NCBI RefSeq assembly: GCF_036250695.1
Contig: NZ_CP109427.1
Span: 5,828,001 to 5,892,000 of the forward strand
Direction of reading: 5' to 3'
Length of the DNA stretch: 64,000 bases
DNA from: Streptomyces sp. NBC_01497
GTDB lineage: Bacteria; Actinomycetota; Actinomycetes; Streptomycetales; Streptomycetaceae
Notes under the pieces: generated by a model
Database searches by the model: none
Seen by the model: the letters and a program-made list of their open reading frames with translations, nothing else
Told to the model about the DNA's origin: nothing
Shown: positions 47,900 through 57,280 of the stretch, one piece after another
How the letters are laid out: each line of letters starts with the position of its first letter
Position numbering within the stretch: position 1 is the first letter of the stretch
Made by a program: the position numbers and the translations under genes

Positions 47900-48853
47900 T
47901 CACAGCTCCGCGAGCAACTCGGCCTTCTTGGACGTGAACTCCTCGTCCGTCACCAGGCCCGCCCGGTGCAGTTCGCCGAGCTGCCGGATGCGGTCGGCGA
48001 CGGAGCGCGCCGGGTCGGCCGTCCCGGTGCCCACGACGGCGGGCGCCGGGGCGTGGGCGCGGGCCGCGTGGCCGCCGCGCACCGCCGCGAGGACCGCCGC
48101 CGCGAACGGCAGCGACTCGTGCACCGGGCCGTAGCCGACACCGAACACCACGGCCGCCGGGTCGGCGTCGGGCTGCGGGAGGCGCTCCGGGTCCTCGCCG
48201 GCGAGCCGGCCGGGGACGGCGACGTGGCCGGTCGCGGGAGCCGGGGCGCGGCGCACCAGCCGCAGGTAACCGTCGGGGCCCTCGGGGGAGCGCCACTCGA
48301 CGCCCTGGAGGTCGCCGACGCGGAACGTCTGGTCGCCGGCCTTCCACTTCGCGGTCGACGCCCCCGTCCACGACCACCTGAACGACACCTGCCGGCCGTC
48401 GAACGCGGCCCTGCCGTCGTACGCCTTGAAGCCGAGCGGTGGCCCGGGCGCGGCCACGAGGTGGTGTTCGGTGGGCTCGGCCCGGACTCCGGCGCCGGAC
48501 GCGGGGCCCGACACGGCAGCGGGCAGCAGACGCCGCAACTCCTGCGCGTAGTACTCGGCGAGCGTCTCCCGCCCGGCGGGCAGCACCAGCCGGTAGGGGT
48601 CGCAGCCCTCTTTGAGCTGGCCGGCCGCCACGTCCATCAGCGGATCGGCGCCCGGGCGCACCGTCGCGTGCAGGACCACCGTGCCGCGTCTGCCGGGGGA
48701 GACCGTCACCGATGCCAGCGCTTCGTGGGGGACGCGCCGTTCGCGCAGCACCTGGAACAACTTGGGTGTCCGTATGCCCCGTCCGAAGCGGATGAGCACG
48801 GAGTCGCCCTCGAACTCCCAGGTGGCGTGGATACCGGCCAGTACATCACCCAT
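47900..48853 (-). CDS. DUF4429 protein with C-terminal SHOCT domain
   Basis: 317 aa, ATG 48853 with TAACAT 7 nt upstream. Two similar beta-rich modules (residues 1-115: GIHATWEFEGDSVLIRFGRG, KLFQVLRERRVPHEALASVTV; and 155-230: VSFRWSWTGASTAKWKAGDQTF, GDLQGVEWRSP) are PH-like DUF4429 repeats. The last 35 residues (VADRIRQLGELHRAGLVTDEEFTSKKAELLAEL) are a classic SHOCT helix pair, often found at the end of oligomeric membrane-linked proteins. Function unknown. Confidence 0.85.
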   Translation of the reverse strand: MGDVLAGIHATWEFEGDSVLIRFGRGIRTPKLFQVLRERRVPHEALASVTVSPGRRGTVVLHATVRPGADPLMDVAAGQLKEGCDPYRLVLPAGRETLAEYYAQELRRLLPAAVSGPASGAGVRAEPTEHHLVAAPGPPLGFKAYDGRAAFDGRQVSFRWSWTGASTAKWKAGDQTFRVGDLQGVEWRSPEGPDGYLRLVRRAPAPATGHVAVPGRLAGEDPERLPQPDADPAAVVFGVGYGPVHESLPFAAAVLAAVRGGHAARAHAPAPAVVGTGTADPARSVADRIRQLGELHRAGLVTDEEFTSKKAELLAEL

Positions 48854-48860
48854 GTGCCAC

Positions 48861-48866
48861 ATGTTA
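48861..48866 (-). promoter_or_regulatory. -10 element of a leaderless promoter
   Basis: On the minus strand TAACAT, 7 nt, ATG 48853. Confidence 0.55.
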
Positions 48867-48907
48867 GGCGGCGTTCGCCCGCACGTCTCCAGGCGAAGCA
48901 CGGAAAT

Positions 48908-50128
48908 CTACGCGCGTCGGGCGGCCCGGGGGGCGTGGATTCCGCCGTGGCAGACCGAATTGTCCCCCGCGCATGCCACGGCGTCGAAGTCACCGACGCC
49001 GATGTCGGCGAAGTTGTCCAGGCTCGCGGTGCCCGGCTGGAAGTAACCGGCGTGCCCCTGCGCGCCGGCCGCGGACACGACGCGCGCGCCGAAGGACGGG
49101 GACACCGGGTCGGCTCCGTGACCGAGACCGACGACGTCCACGTACGGGATGTCCTGGATCCAGTCGCCGGTGTCCCGCATCGCCCAGACGCGCGCCCGTG
49201 TGCGCAGCCCCCGTGCGCTGGCCACCCGCATGCCCGGGCTGCCGGCGACGGCCACGTCGGTGACCCGCTTCGGCAGGTTCCTCGCGGCGACACCGCACAC
49301 CACGGAGCCGTAGCTGTGGCAGAACAGCGCGACGGGCGCGGTGCCGGGCAGGGCGTGCGTCAGGGCCGCGAGGCGTACGGCTCCGGCCTTGGCGAGTGTC
49401 CCTATGACGGCGTCCATGCCGAGGCCGGCGGGCGCGGTGTAGTCGGCCCACGCGATCACGGCCGTGCTGGTCGCGGGAGAGGCGGCGCGCTCCGCCGTGT
49501 ACAGCGAGGAGCCCATGCCGGCCGGTGCGCTGTACCACTTGCCGGTCTTCTGGAACGTCAGTGTGTTGGTGTCCACGCCCGGCACGACGACGGAGATGCG
49601 CCGCGCGTGGGAGAGGTCCCCGAAGACCTCGGCCACCCGGCCGCTGCCCGAGGGGTCGAAGGCGAGGAAGTTGCGACCGGGCTCCAGCATCGAGTCGTAC
49701 TGCTGCACCGTCTTCTCCGCCAGGTCCCGTCCGTCGGGCGAGAGGTCCGCGTCGTGCGCCCGGTGGCGCTCGGCGGCGGCCTCCTGGCGCAGCGAGAGCC
49801 GGTTGGCCCGGTAGCGCAGGTTCACGGGCGCGCCGTTGAGGTTGCCGATCACCAGGGGGTACCGGTCGGCGAGCCGTGAGCGCTCCTTGGCGGTGAGCGA
49901 GCCGAAGAACGCGGCGAGCCGGCGGGGCGAGGAGCGGGAGCTCGGCAAGTGCCGGTGCCCGATCGACCCCTTGCGCCAGGACGCGGCGGCGGCCTTGAGC
50001 GGATCGGCCGTGCCCAGGCCTCGTTGCACGGCCGTCCAGCCCGTGGTCGCGAGCATCACGAAGACCACGGCGAGGGCCAGAAGCATCCGCCACGTCATGA
50101 GCGCGGGCGAGGAGGCGAAAGGAATCAC
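48908..50128 (-). CDS. Membrane-anchored alpha/beta hydrolase (DUF1023 type)
   Basis: 406 aa from GTG 50128; ATG 50098 (MTWRML) would also keep the membrane helix. One N-terminal helix (WRMLLALAVVFVMLATTGWTA) acts as anchor or uncleaved signal. DUF1023 motifs: LAFDPSGSGRVAEVFGDL, ISVVVPGVDTNTL, VIAWADYTAP, the nucleophile elbow LFCHSYGSVVCGVAA, then VAVAGSPGMRV and YVDVVGLGHGADP. An extracellular hydrolase of unknown substrate. The promoter gap upstream contains three phased repeats (50182-50211). Confidence 0.85.
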   Translation of the reverse strand: MIPFASSPALMTWRMLLALAVVFVMLATTGWTAVQRGLGTADPLKAAAASWRKGSIGHRHLPSSRSSPRRLAAFFGSLTAKERSRLADRYPLVIGNLNGAPVNLRYRANRLSLRQEAAAERHRAHDADLSPDGRDLAEKTVQQYDSMLEPGRNFLAFDPSGSGRVAEVFGDLSHARRISVVVPGVDTNTLTFQKTGKWYSAPAGMGSSLYTAERAASPATSTAVIAWADYTAPAGLGMDAVIGTLAKAGAVRLAALTHALPGTAPVALFCHSYGSVVCGVAARNLPKRVTDVAVAGSPGMRVASARGLRTRARVWAMRDTGDWIQDIPYVDVVGLGHGADPVSPSFGARVVSAAGAQGHAGYFQPGTASLDNFADIGVGDFDAVACAGDNSVCHGGIHAPRAARRA

Positions 50129-50137
50129 TGACTGTCC

Positions 50138-50143
50138 ACCCTA
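50138..50143 (-). promoter_or_regulatory. -10 element, (near-)leaderless promoter
   Basis: On the minus strand TAGGGT, 9 nt, GTG 50128. The same text (AGGGTGG) could also serve as a weak ribosome site. Confidence 0.4.
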
Positions 50144-50181
50144 AAAAGCACGTCGCCGGCGACACCCGAACGGGTGAGACA

Positions 50182-50211
50182 GGTCACGTGCCGATCACGT
50201 ACAGGTCACAT
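50182..50211 (-). repeat. Three 8-bp direct repeats with 11-bp period
   Basis: Plus-strand GGTCACGT (50182), GATCACGT (50193) and GGTCACAT (50204) begin exactly 11 bp apart. On the minus strand they lie 54-83 bp upstream of GTG 50128 and about 40 bp upstream of its -10 box. This one-per-turn phasing suggests a protein binding along one face of the DNA. Confidence 0.6.
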
Positions 50212-50238
50212 CTTGAGTCAGGCTAACCGACGGACATG

Positions 50239-50949
50239 TCATCGGGACACAGGTGCCGGTCCATCCGTGCGGCTGTCCGTGCGGCCGTCCCCGGTCGCCC
50301 ACTCGCCACCCAGCGACGGGGCCAGGGCGTCAAGGTATGTCTGGGTGAGCGCCAGCAGGGATTCGATGCTGGTCTCGTGGCCCGGCGTGCCCCACACCCG
50401 GCCGGCCATCCGCAGCACCCCGCAGACGGCGGCGACGGCGGCACGCGGCCGCGGATCCCGTTCGACGTCCAGCGCCTCGCGCTCGGCGATGATCCGTACG
50501 ATCTCCTCCTCCGTCTCACTCCCGCGCCGCATATGCGCCGAGAGCAGTGCCGGAGTCGATTCGATCATCTGATAGGCCTTCATGACCAGCTCCACGGAGG
50601 CGATGTCCTCGATCGTCCCGCTCGCGCTCTCCCAGCCGGCGCTGACGGCCCTGCGCATCGCGAGGACCGGGTCCTCGTCCGCGGGACGCAGCCGCAGCTG
50701 CTCGACGAACTGCCCTTCCACCAGCGAGACGATCCCGAAGGCGACGTCCTCCTTGCTCGCGAAGTAGCGGAAGAAGGTGCGCTGGGAGACCTCCACGGCG
50801 TCCGCGATCTCGTCCACCGTCGTCGCCTCGTACCCCTGGGAGGTGAAGAGCTCAAGGGCCACGCGCATCAGGTCGTCCCGGGTGCGCTGCTTCTTGCGCG
50901 CGCGCAGGCCCGTCGGCCGTTCCGTCGCTGTGTCGTGCCCGACGCTCAC
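50239..50949 (-). CDS. TetR-family regulator of the adjacent exporter
   Basis: 236 aa from GTG 50949, with GAGGA 8 nt upstream. Helix-turn-helix: RTRDDLMRVALELFTSQGYEATTVDEIADAVEVSQRTFFRYFASKEDVAF, of the AcrR-like kind. The ligand domain follows (SVELVMKAYQMIESTPALLSAHM). It is divergent from a DHA2 transporter gene (186 bp between starts) with a clear dyad in that promoter. This is the standard drug-efflux pair, in which TetR represses until a drug binds. Confidence 0.9.
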   Translation of the reverse strand: MSVGHDTATERPTGLRARKKQRTRDDLMRVALELFTSQGYEATTVDEIADAVEVSQRTFFRYFASKEDVAFGIVSLVEGQFVEQLRLRPADEDPVLAMRRAVSAGWESASGTIEDIASVELVMKAYQMIESTPALLSAHMRRGSETEEEIVRIIAEREALDVERDPRPRAAVAAVCGVLRMAGRVWGTPGHETSIESLLALTQTYLDALAPSLGGEWATGDGRTDSRTDGPAPVSR

Positions 50950-51098
50950 TGGGGGGTCCTCGCTCTGTTCCTGGTGTGTCCGTGGTCGTGGGGCGTGTCC
51001 GCGGGGCCGTGCCTCCCACGTTTCGCAGGTCACGCTCTCTCTCCACCGTAGACCGGGCGCTTGTGAGCTACGTGACAGTTACCGACTTGTGAATTGGT

Positions 51099-51128
51099 TT
51101 GTCAACTGTCAGTCGCTGACATTAGCGT
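51099..51128 (+). promoter_or_regulatory. Exporter promoter with operator dyad in the spacer
   Basis: -35 TTGTCA (51099-51104), 18-bp spacer, -10 TAGCGT (51123-51128), 7 nt, ATG 51136. The dyad TGTCAG-TCG-CTGACA (51107-51121) fills the spacer. A second, wider inverted repeat, TGACAGTT at 51073-51080 with AACTGTCA at 51104-51111, overlaps it. Binding of the divergent TetR here would block polymerase. Confidence 0.7.
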
Positions 51129-51135
51129 AAGCGGT

Positions 51136-52731
51136 ATGACAAGTCAGACCACCGTCGATCAGGCGCCCCCGACGACGGCACCGTCCAAGAAGGGGCTGCG
51201 CGGCCACCCCTGGCTCACGCTCATCGCCGTGGCCGTCGGCGTGATGATGGTGGCCCTCGACGGCACCATCGTCGCGATCGCGAACCCCGCCATCCAGAAA
51301 GACCTCGGCGCCTCGTTCGCCGACGTGCAGTGGATAACCAACGGCTATTTCCTGGCACTTGCGGTGGCACTGATCACCGCGGGCAAACTCGGTGACCGCT
51401 TCGGCCACCGCCAGACCTTCCTCATCGGCGTCGTCGGCTTCGCCGCCGCGTCCGGCGCCATCGGACTGTCGCACACCATCGCCCTGGTGGTCACCCTGCG
51501 GGTGTTCCAGGGGCTGTTCGGCGCTCTGCTGATGCCGGCCGCCCTCGGCCTGCTGCGCGCCACGTTCCCCGCCGAGAAGCTGAACGCGGCGCTCGGCATC
51601 TGGGGCATGGTCATCGGCGCCTCCACCGCGGGCGGTCCGATCCTCGGCGGTGTGCTCGTCGAGCACATCAGCTGGCAGTCCGTGTTCTTCATCAACGTGC
51701 CGGTCGGCGTCGTCGCGCTGGTGCTCGGCGCCTTCATCCTGCTCGACCACCGCGCTCAGAACGCGCCCCGGTCCTTCGACATCCTCGGGATCCTGCTGCT
51801 GTCCGCGGCCATGTTCTGCCTGGTCTGGGCGCTCATCAAGGCCCCCACCTGGGGCTGGGGCGCCGGTACGACCTGGACGTTCATCGGGATATCGATCCTG
51901 TGCTTCATCGCCTTCGCCCTCTGGGAGAACCGGGTCGCGGAACCCCTGATCCCGATGACCCTGTTCAAGTCCGTCCCCGTCTCCGCGGGTGTGGTGCTGA
52001 TGGCGCTCATGGCCATCGCCTTCCTGGGCGGGCTGTTCTTCGTCACCTTCTACCTGCAGAACGTGCACGGCATGAGCCCGGTCGACGCGGGCCTGCACCT
52101 CCTGCCGCTGACCGGCATGATGATCGTCGCCTCGCCGGTCGCGGGCATCCTGATCACCAAGGTCGGCCCGCGCGTCCCGCTCGCGGGCGGCATGATCTTC
52201 ACGACGCTCGCGATGCTCGGGATGTCCCGCCTGGACGTGGGGACCGGCACCGCCACCATGTCGCTCTGGTTCGCCATGCTCGGCCTGGGTCTCGCGCCGG
52301 TCATGGTCGGCGCGACGGAGGTCATCGTCGGCAACTCGCCCATGGAGCTGTCCGGTGTGGCGGGCGGTCTCCAGCAGGCCGCCATGCAGATCGGCGGCAG
52401 CCTCGGTACGGCGGTGCTCGGCGCGGTCATGGCCTCGCGTGTCTCCAGCGAACTGCCGGGCAAGTGGACGGGCGCGGGCCTGCCGCCCCTGAAGCCCGGT
52501 CAGATCGGGCAGGTGTCCGAGGCTGTCCAGGTCGGTACGGCCCCGGTGCCCAAGGGCACACCGGCCGGGATCGCCGAGAAGATCACGACCGTCGCGCACG
52601 ACACCTTCATGTCGGGCATGACGCTGGCGTGCCTGGTGGCCGCCGCGGTGGGCTTCGTGGCGATCTTCGTCGCGCTGTTGACGAAGCGCGGCGAGAACGC
52701 GGACGCCGCGGCCGGAGCGGCACACATCTGA
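51136..52731 (+). CDS. DHA2-family (14-TM) MFS drug exporter
   Basis: 531 aa, ATG 51136 fixed by the -10 box. Motif A-like GKLGDRFGHRQTF follows helix 2. VALDGTIVAIANPAI (helix 1 with the conserved Asp), LRVFQGLFGALLMPAALGLL (motif B), and IWGMVIGASTAGGPILGGVLVEHISWQSVFFINVPVG (motif C, antiporter signature) are plain. Fourteen hydrophobic segments can be counted. Probable role: proton-driven export of a drug or endogenous metabolite. Repressed by the divergent TetR. A factor-independent terminator follows. Confidence 0.93.
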   Translation: MTSQTTVDQAPPTTAPSKKGLRGHPWLTLIAVAVGVMMVALDGTIVAIANPAIQKDLGASFADVQWITNGYFLALAVALITAGKLGDRFGHRQTFLIGVVGFAAASGAIGLSHTIALVVTLRVFQGLFGALLMPAALGLLRATFPAEKLNAALGIWGMVIGASTAGGPILGGVLVEHISWQSVFFINVPVGVVALVLGAFILLDHRAQNAPRSFDILGILLLSAAMFCLVWALIKAPTWGWGAGTTWTFIGISILCFIAFALWENRVAEPLIPMTLFKSVPVSAGVVLMALMAIAFLGGLFFVTFYLQNVHGMSPVDAGLHLLPLTGMMIVASPVAGILITKVGPRVPLAGGMIFTTLAMLGMSRLDVGTGTATMSLWFAMLGLGLAPVMVGATEVIVGNSPMELSGVAGGLQQAAMQIGGSLGTAVLGAVMASRVSSELPGKWTGAGLPPLKPGQIGQVSEAVQVGTAPVPKGTPAGIAEKITTVAHDTFMSGMTLACLVAAAVGFVAIFVALLTKRGENADAAAGAAHI

Positions 52732-52772
52732 CGTCAACGCACGGCTGACGTACCGTCAATTATCGAACGGGG

Positions 52773-52806
52773 AAGGCCCTGCCGGATCGTTTCGGCGGGG
52801 CCTTTT
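52773..52806 (+). terminator. Factor-independent terminator after the exporter gene
   Basis: AAGGCCCTGCCG, 8-nt loop, CGGCGGGGCCTT followed by TT: a 12-bp stem with one G-T pair and a short T run, 42 bp after the stop. Confidence 0.8.
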
Positions 52807-52919
52807 GCCTGTTCGGGGGGCCGGACCGGGGAGGCTGTCCGTACGACGCCGCGGCGAGTGCCGGGAGCGCGGACCGCGGTGCCGCGACCATGACAAAGAC
52901 GATCACGGGGGTAATCGAG

Positions 52920-53297
52920 ATGCGACGTGTGACGACGGCTGCGGTCGCCTTGCTGGCGGCGGTGGTGCCCCTCGCGGTGGCGGCACCCGCGGGGGCCGCC
53001 ACCGCTCCGCTGCGGGGCGGCGACTGTGCGGCGGGCGAACTGTGCCTGTGGCCGGAGGAGGACTTCGGCGGCGCGAGGAGCACGTACGAACTGACGGGGG
53101 TGGGGATCGAGGACTGCGTCGCCCTGCCGGCCGGCGGATCGGCCCTCTCCCTGGCCAACCGCCTGGGACGGCCCGTGACGGCGTACCAGTCGGCGACGTG
53201 CGCGGACACCGGCGAGTTCGAGACGTACCCGGGCCACGGCACCTGGGCCCCCCGGGCGCCCTACCGGATCCGGGCCTTCAAGATCTGGGAGCACTGA
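52920..53297 (+). CDS. Small secreted protein of the peptidase-inhibitor I36 type
   Basis: 125 aa from ATG 52920 (GGGGG upstream); ATG 52890 would spoil the signal peptide. Signal: MRRVTTAAVALLAAVVPLAV with cleavage near AGAA-TA. The mature part has four Cys (GDCAAGELCLW, EDCVAL, ATCADT) and the pattern LCLWPEEDFGG, as in I36 inhibitors such as streptomycete metalloprotease inhibitor (SMPI)-like beta-gamma-crystallin proteins. It is short and has only one repeat. An inhibitor role is by family resemblance only. Confidence 0.8.
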   Translation: MRRVTTAAVALLAAVVPLAVAAPAGAATAPLRGGDCAAGELCLWPEEDFGGARSTYELTGVGIEDCVALPAGGSALSLANRLGRPVTAYQSATCADTGEFETYPGHGTWAPRAPYRIRAFKIWEH

Positions 53298-53436
53298 CCG
53301 CCGCCCCGGCGGCCGCCCCCTCCGGGGCGGTGGGCCGGGCCGTGTCTCACGGCCGGGGAACATGCGCGCGCCGAAGGGGGGTACGCGAACGGTCGAAGGT
53401 CCGAACAGGCCGGCAATTCCAGGAGGATGAGGAATC

Positions 53437-53715
53437 ATGGCGGGCTTCGGCAGCAGTACCCGCACGCGCATGAGCCCCCGCTCACGCGGCCGGATGGGGC
53501 CGCGGAACGGGCCGGACCGCGCGACGTTCGGGATCATCGGGATCATCTGCGCGATCGCGGGGTTCTTCGTCCTCGGGATCGTGCTCGGCCCGATCGCACT
53601 GATCACCGGCTGGCTCTCCATGAACCGCCAGTGGTCCAACCGCCACATCCCGGCGGTGATCGCCGTGGTGCTGGGCGCCATCGACACGGTGCTGGCACTG
53701 ATCACCCTGTTCTGA
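53437..53715 (+). CDS. Small two-helix membrane protein (DUF4190-like)
   Basis: 92 aa, ATG 53437 with AGGAGGATGAGG upstream. A basic N-terminus (SSTRTRMSPRSRGRMGPR) is followed by two hydrophobic helices: TFGIIGIICAIAGFFVLGIVLGPIALITGWL and IPAVIAVVLGAIDTVLALITL. The GPIALITGWLSM pattern is common in DUF4190 proteins. The role is unknown. Confidence 0.78.
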   Translation: MAGFGSSTRTRMSPRSRGRMGPRNGPDRATFGIIGIICAIAGFFVLGIVLGPIALITGWLSMNRQWSNRHIPAVIAVVLGAIDTVLALITLF

Positions 53716-53916
53716 CCCGGGCGGCAGCAGGGGGACAGCGGTCCTGCCGCCGTCCCCCACCGCCTCCCGCTCCGGCCGCCGTGGCGCGTTCGTGAGGCCG
53801 CGGGTGGACTCCCGCGAGCCCGACCGCGGTGGAACACCCGCTGGGGCAGCGCCGGTTCGGCGTCCTCGGAACACCACGCCGAGCCGGCCGGACCCCCGCG
53901 CGGTGTGCGCCATGAC

Positions 53917-53960
53917 AACGGAGCGGGGCCGGCACCCTCAGGTGCCGGCCCCGCTCCGTT
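53917..53960. terminator. Strong hairpin at the 3' end of aceE
   Basis: AACGGAGCGGGGCCGGCACC, loop CTCA, then the exact reverse complement: a 20-bp perfect stem. It lies 23 bp beyond the aceE stop (minus strand). It can also stop transcripts from the 53437 gene. Confidence 0.8.
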
Positions 53961-53982
53961 GGGCCGTGCCCGGCCCCGCGTC

Positions 53983-56727
53983 CTACGCGTCGCCGCCCGC
54001 CGCGCCCGGATCGGCCGCCGCCACGTCGAGCAACTGGTAGCGGTCCAGGGCCTGCTTGAGCGCGGACCGGTCGACCTTGCCCTCCTTCGCCAGCTCCGTC
54101 AGGACCGCCAGCACGATCGAGTGCGCGTCGATGTGGAAGAAGCGCCGGGCGGCGCCCCGGGTGTCGGCGAAGCCGAAGCCGTCCGCCCCCAGCGACTGGT
54201 ACGTGCCGGGGACCCACCGCGCGATCTGGTCCGGCACCGCCCGCATCCAGTCCGACACCGCCACGAACGGCCCCCGCGCGTCGGCGAGCTTGCGCGTCAC
54301 GTACGGCGTGCGCTGCTCCTCCTCCGGGTGCAGCAGGTTGTACTCCTCCGTGGCCACCGCGTCGCGCCGCAACTCGGTCCAGGAGGTCGCGGACCAGACG
54401 TCGGCCTGTACGTTCCACTCGTCGCCGAGGATCCGCTGCGCCTCCTCCGCCCACGGCAGCGCCACGCCCGACGCCATGATCTGGGCCGGGATCTCGCCCT
54501 TGTCGCCGGCGCGGAAGCGGTGGATGCCCTTGAGGATGCCCTCGACGTCGACATCCTCCGGCTCCGCCGGGTGCTGGACCGGCTCGTTGTAGACCGTGAG
54601 GTAGTAGAAGACGTTCGGGTCCTCGCCCGCGGTGGGCTCCCCGTACATCCTGCGCAGGCCGTCCCGCACGATGTGCGCGATCTCGAAGCCGTAACCCGGG
54701 TCGTAGGCGACGCAGCCCGGGTTGGTCGACGCCAGCAGGTGCGAGTGGCCGTCCGCGTGCTGGAGCCCCTCACCGGTCAGGGTGGTGCGCCCCGCGGTCG
54801 CACCCAGGACGAATCCGCGCGCCATCTGGTCGGCCATCTGCCAGAACTGGTCGCCGGTGCGCTGGAAGCCGAACATCGAGTAGAAGACGTAGACCGGGAT
54901 CAGCGGCTCGCCGTGCGTCGCGTACGCCGAGCCCGCCGCGATCGCCGACGCCGTGCAGCCCGCCTCCGTGATGCCGTCGTGCAGCAGCTGGCCGGTCTTC
55001 GACTCCTTGTAGGACAACAGGAGTTCGCGGTCCACCGACTCGTACTGCTGGCCCTGCGGGTTGTAGATCTTGGCGCTCGGGAAGAACGAGTCCATACCGA
55101 ACGTGCGGTACTCGTCCGGCGCGATCAGCACGAAGCGCCTGCCGATCTCCTTGTCGCGCATCAGGTCCTTGAGCAGCCGGACGAACGCCATCGTCGTCGC
55201 GATCGACTGCTGCCCGGACCCCTTCCTGACCGTCGCGTACGCCGTGTCGCCCGGCAGCGTCAGCGGCTTCGCCCGCACCACCCGCGTCGGCACGTAGCCG
55301 CCCAGCGAGCTGCGGCGGTCGTGCATGTACTGGATCTCCTCCGAGTCGCGGCCCGGGTGGTAGTACGGCGGCAGGCCGCTCTCCAGCTCCTTGTCCGCGA
55401 TGGGCAGGTGCAGCCGGTCCCGGAACCGCTTGAGGTCGTCGACCGTCAGCTTCTTCATCTGGTGCGTGGCGTTGCGGCCCTCGAAGTTCGGGCCGAGCGT
55501 CCACCCCTTGACGGTCTGCGCGAGGATCACCGTCGGCTGCCCGCGGTGCGCCTTGGCCGCCGCGTACGCCGCGTACACCTTGCGGTGGTCGTGGCCGCCG
55601 CGTCCGAGGTGCAGGATCTGCTCGTCGCTCATGTTCTCGACCATGGCGCGCAGCCGGTGGTCGTCCCCGAAGAAGTGGTCCCTGATGTACGCGCCGGTCT
55701 CCGTCGCATACGTCTGGAACTGCCCGTCCGGCGTGGTGTTGAGCCGGTTGACCAGTACACCGTCGCGGTCCTGCGCGAGCAGCGGGTCCCAGGTGCGGTC
55801 CCACACCAGCTTGATCACGTTCCAGCCGGCGCCGCGGAACACCGACTCCAGCTCCTGGATGATCTTGCCGTTGCCACGGACCGGGCCGTCGAGCCGCTGG
55901 AGGTTGCAGTTGACGACGAACGTCAGGTTGTCCAGGCCCTCGCGGGAGGCGAGTGTCAGCTGCCCGAGGGACTCGACCTCGTCCATCTCACCGTCGCCGA
56001 GGTACGCCCACACATGCGATTCCGACGTGTCGGCGATGCCGCGCGCGTGCATGTAGCGGTTCATCCGCGCCTGGTAGATCGCGCCGAGCGGGCCGAGCCC
56101 CATCGACACCGTCGGGAACTCCCAGAAGTCCGGCATCAGCCGGGGGTGCGGGTAGCTCGAAAGGCCGTTGGGCGCTTTGGACTTCTCCTGGCGGAAGCCG
56201 TCGAGCTGAGCCTCGCTGAGCCGGTCGAGGAGGAAGGCCCGGGCGTAGATGCCGGGCGAGGCGTGGCCCTGGAAGTAGATCTGGTCGCCGCCCCGGTGGT
56301 CGTCCTTGCCGCGGAAGAAGTGGTTGAAGCCCACGTCGTACAGGGACGCCGACGAGGCGAAGGTGGCGATGTGGCCGCCCACGCCGATGCCGGGGCGCTG
56401 CGCCCGCGAGACCATCACCGCGGCGTTCCAGCGCGTCGCGTTCAGGACCTTGCGCTCGATCTCCTCGTTGCCGGGGAAGAACGGCTCGTCCTTGGTGGCG
56501 ATGGTGTTGACGTAGTCCGTGCTGCGCATCTCCGGTACGGCGACGCGCTTCTCCCGCGCGCGCTCGATCAGCCGGAGCATCAGATACCGGGCGCGCTCGC
56601 GGCCCCGCTCGTCCACGGCGGCGTCGAGCGAGTCGAGCCACTCCTGGGTCTCTTCGGGGTCGAAGTCCGGGACCTGACTGGGAAGGCCGCCAATGATGAT
56701 CGGGGTGCGATCTGATCCGGAAGCCAC
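53983..56727 (-). CDS. aceE: Pyruvate dehydrogenase E1 component, homodimeric type
   Basis: 914 aa from GTG 56727, with GAGGGAAAAGC upstream; an upstream ATG frame lacks a ribosome site. Family marks: [70 protein letters not shown], and the thiamine-diphosphate motif [42 protein letters not shown] and [14 protein letters not shown] stretches follow. It decarboxylates pyruvate and passes acetyl to lipoyl-E2 for acetyl-CoA supply. E2 and E3 genes are not in the window. Single gene with its own terminator. Confidence 0.96.
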   Translation of the reverse strand: MASGSDRTPIIIGGLPSQVPDFDPEETQEWLDSLDAAVDERGRERARYLMLRLIERAREKRVAVPEMRSTDYVNTIATKDEPFFPGNEEIERKVLNATRWNAAVMVSRAQRPGIGVGGHIATFASSASLYDVGFNHFFRGKDDHRGGDQIYFQGHASPGIYARAFLLDRLSEAQLDGFRQEKSKAPNGLSSYPHPRLMPDFWEFPTVSMGLGPLGAIYQARMNRYMHARGIADTSESHVWAYLGDGEMDEVESLGQLTLASREGLDNLTFVVNCNLQRLDGPVRGNGKIIQELESVFRGAGWNVIKLVWDRTWDPLLAQDRDGVLVNRLNTTPDGQFQTYATETGAYIRDHFFGDDHRLRAMVENMSDEQILHLGRGGHDHRKVYAAYAAAKAHRGQPTVILAQTVKGWTLGPNFEGRNATHQMKKLTVDDLKRFRDRLHLPIADKELESGLPPYYHPGRDSEEIQYMHDRRSSLGGYVPTRVVRAKPLTLPGDTAYATVRKGSGQQSIATTMAFVRLLKDLMRDKEIGRRFVLIAPDEYRTFGMDSFFPSAKIYNPQGQQYESVDRELLLSYKESKTGQLLHDGITEAGCTASAIAAGSAYATHGEPLIPVYVFYSMFGFQRTGDQFWQMADQMARGFVLGATAGRTTLTGEGLQHADGHSHLLASTNPGCVAYDPGYGFEIAHIVRDGLRRMYGEPTAGEDPNVFYYLTVYNEPVQHPAEPEDVDVEGILKGIHRFRAGDKGEIPAQIMASGVALPWAEEAQRILGDEWNVQADVWSATSWTELRRDAVATEEYNLLHPEEEQRTPYVTRKLADARGPFVAVSDWMRAVPDQIARWVPGTYQSLGADGFGFADTRGAARRFFHIDAHSIVLAVLTELAKEGKVDRSALKQALDRYQLLDVAAADPGAAGGDA

Positions 56728-57280
56728 GCTTTTCCCTCGCTGTCTGTTCTGTCTGGGGGGTTCATGCGTCGCACCCATCGTGTACCGCGACGCACGCGGA
56801 CGTCACCTCTACCGAGAGGTAACCGCCGGCGTCGAGCCGCCGTGCCGCGGGGCGCGGCGACGCGTCGCCGGGCCCGTCGCGGACGCCGTGCCGCGACGCG
56901 CGCGGTGCGCGAGTACCGTGCCCGTACGGCCCGGGCGGCGTACGCACACCGTCCTCGGGTCGCGCCGGCCCTTGGCCGCCGGTTCGCCGGGCATGGCGCG
57001 AGCCACGCCCGGCGGGGACCCCCTCTTACGGCGGTTCCTACCCGAATGGCGTAGCCGCACGGCATACCATGGCAAACATGGAGAAAAGAAGCTCCGGCCG
57101 TTACAGAGGGTCGCTGCCCGACCGCCCGGGAACGCGGGGAAGAGGCCCGGAACGTCACCGTTTCGGCGGTCTCGACCGCCGGGTACTTGCGCGATCCGTC
57201 GCGTCCGTGTGGACTACGGCCAATGCTTCGCGTGCGCGCGAAGCAGAAGCAGTTACCGAAACATGATCAGGAGGCAATCC
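56728..57280. other. Divergent intergenic region between aceE and DUF3052
   Basis: 553 bp. It must carry both promoters. A 65-codon frame (57069-57266) has no ribosome site or recognisable product and is not called. Otherwise I see only GC-rich sequence with CG-rich direct repeats. Confidence 0.5.

Noticed and set aside
57069..57266. 65-codon ORF upstream of DUF3052
   Set aside because: Arg/Gly-rich translation without known features and no ribosome site. More likely promoter/leader sequence.
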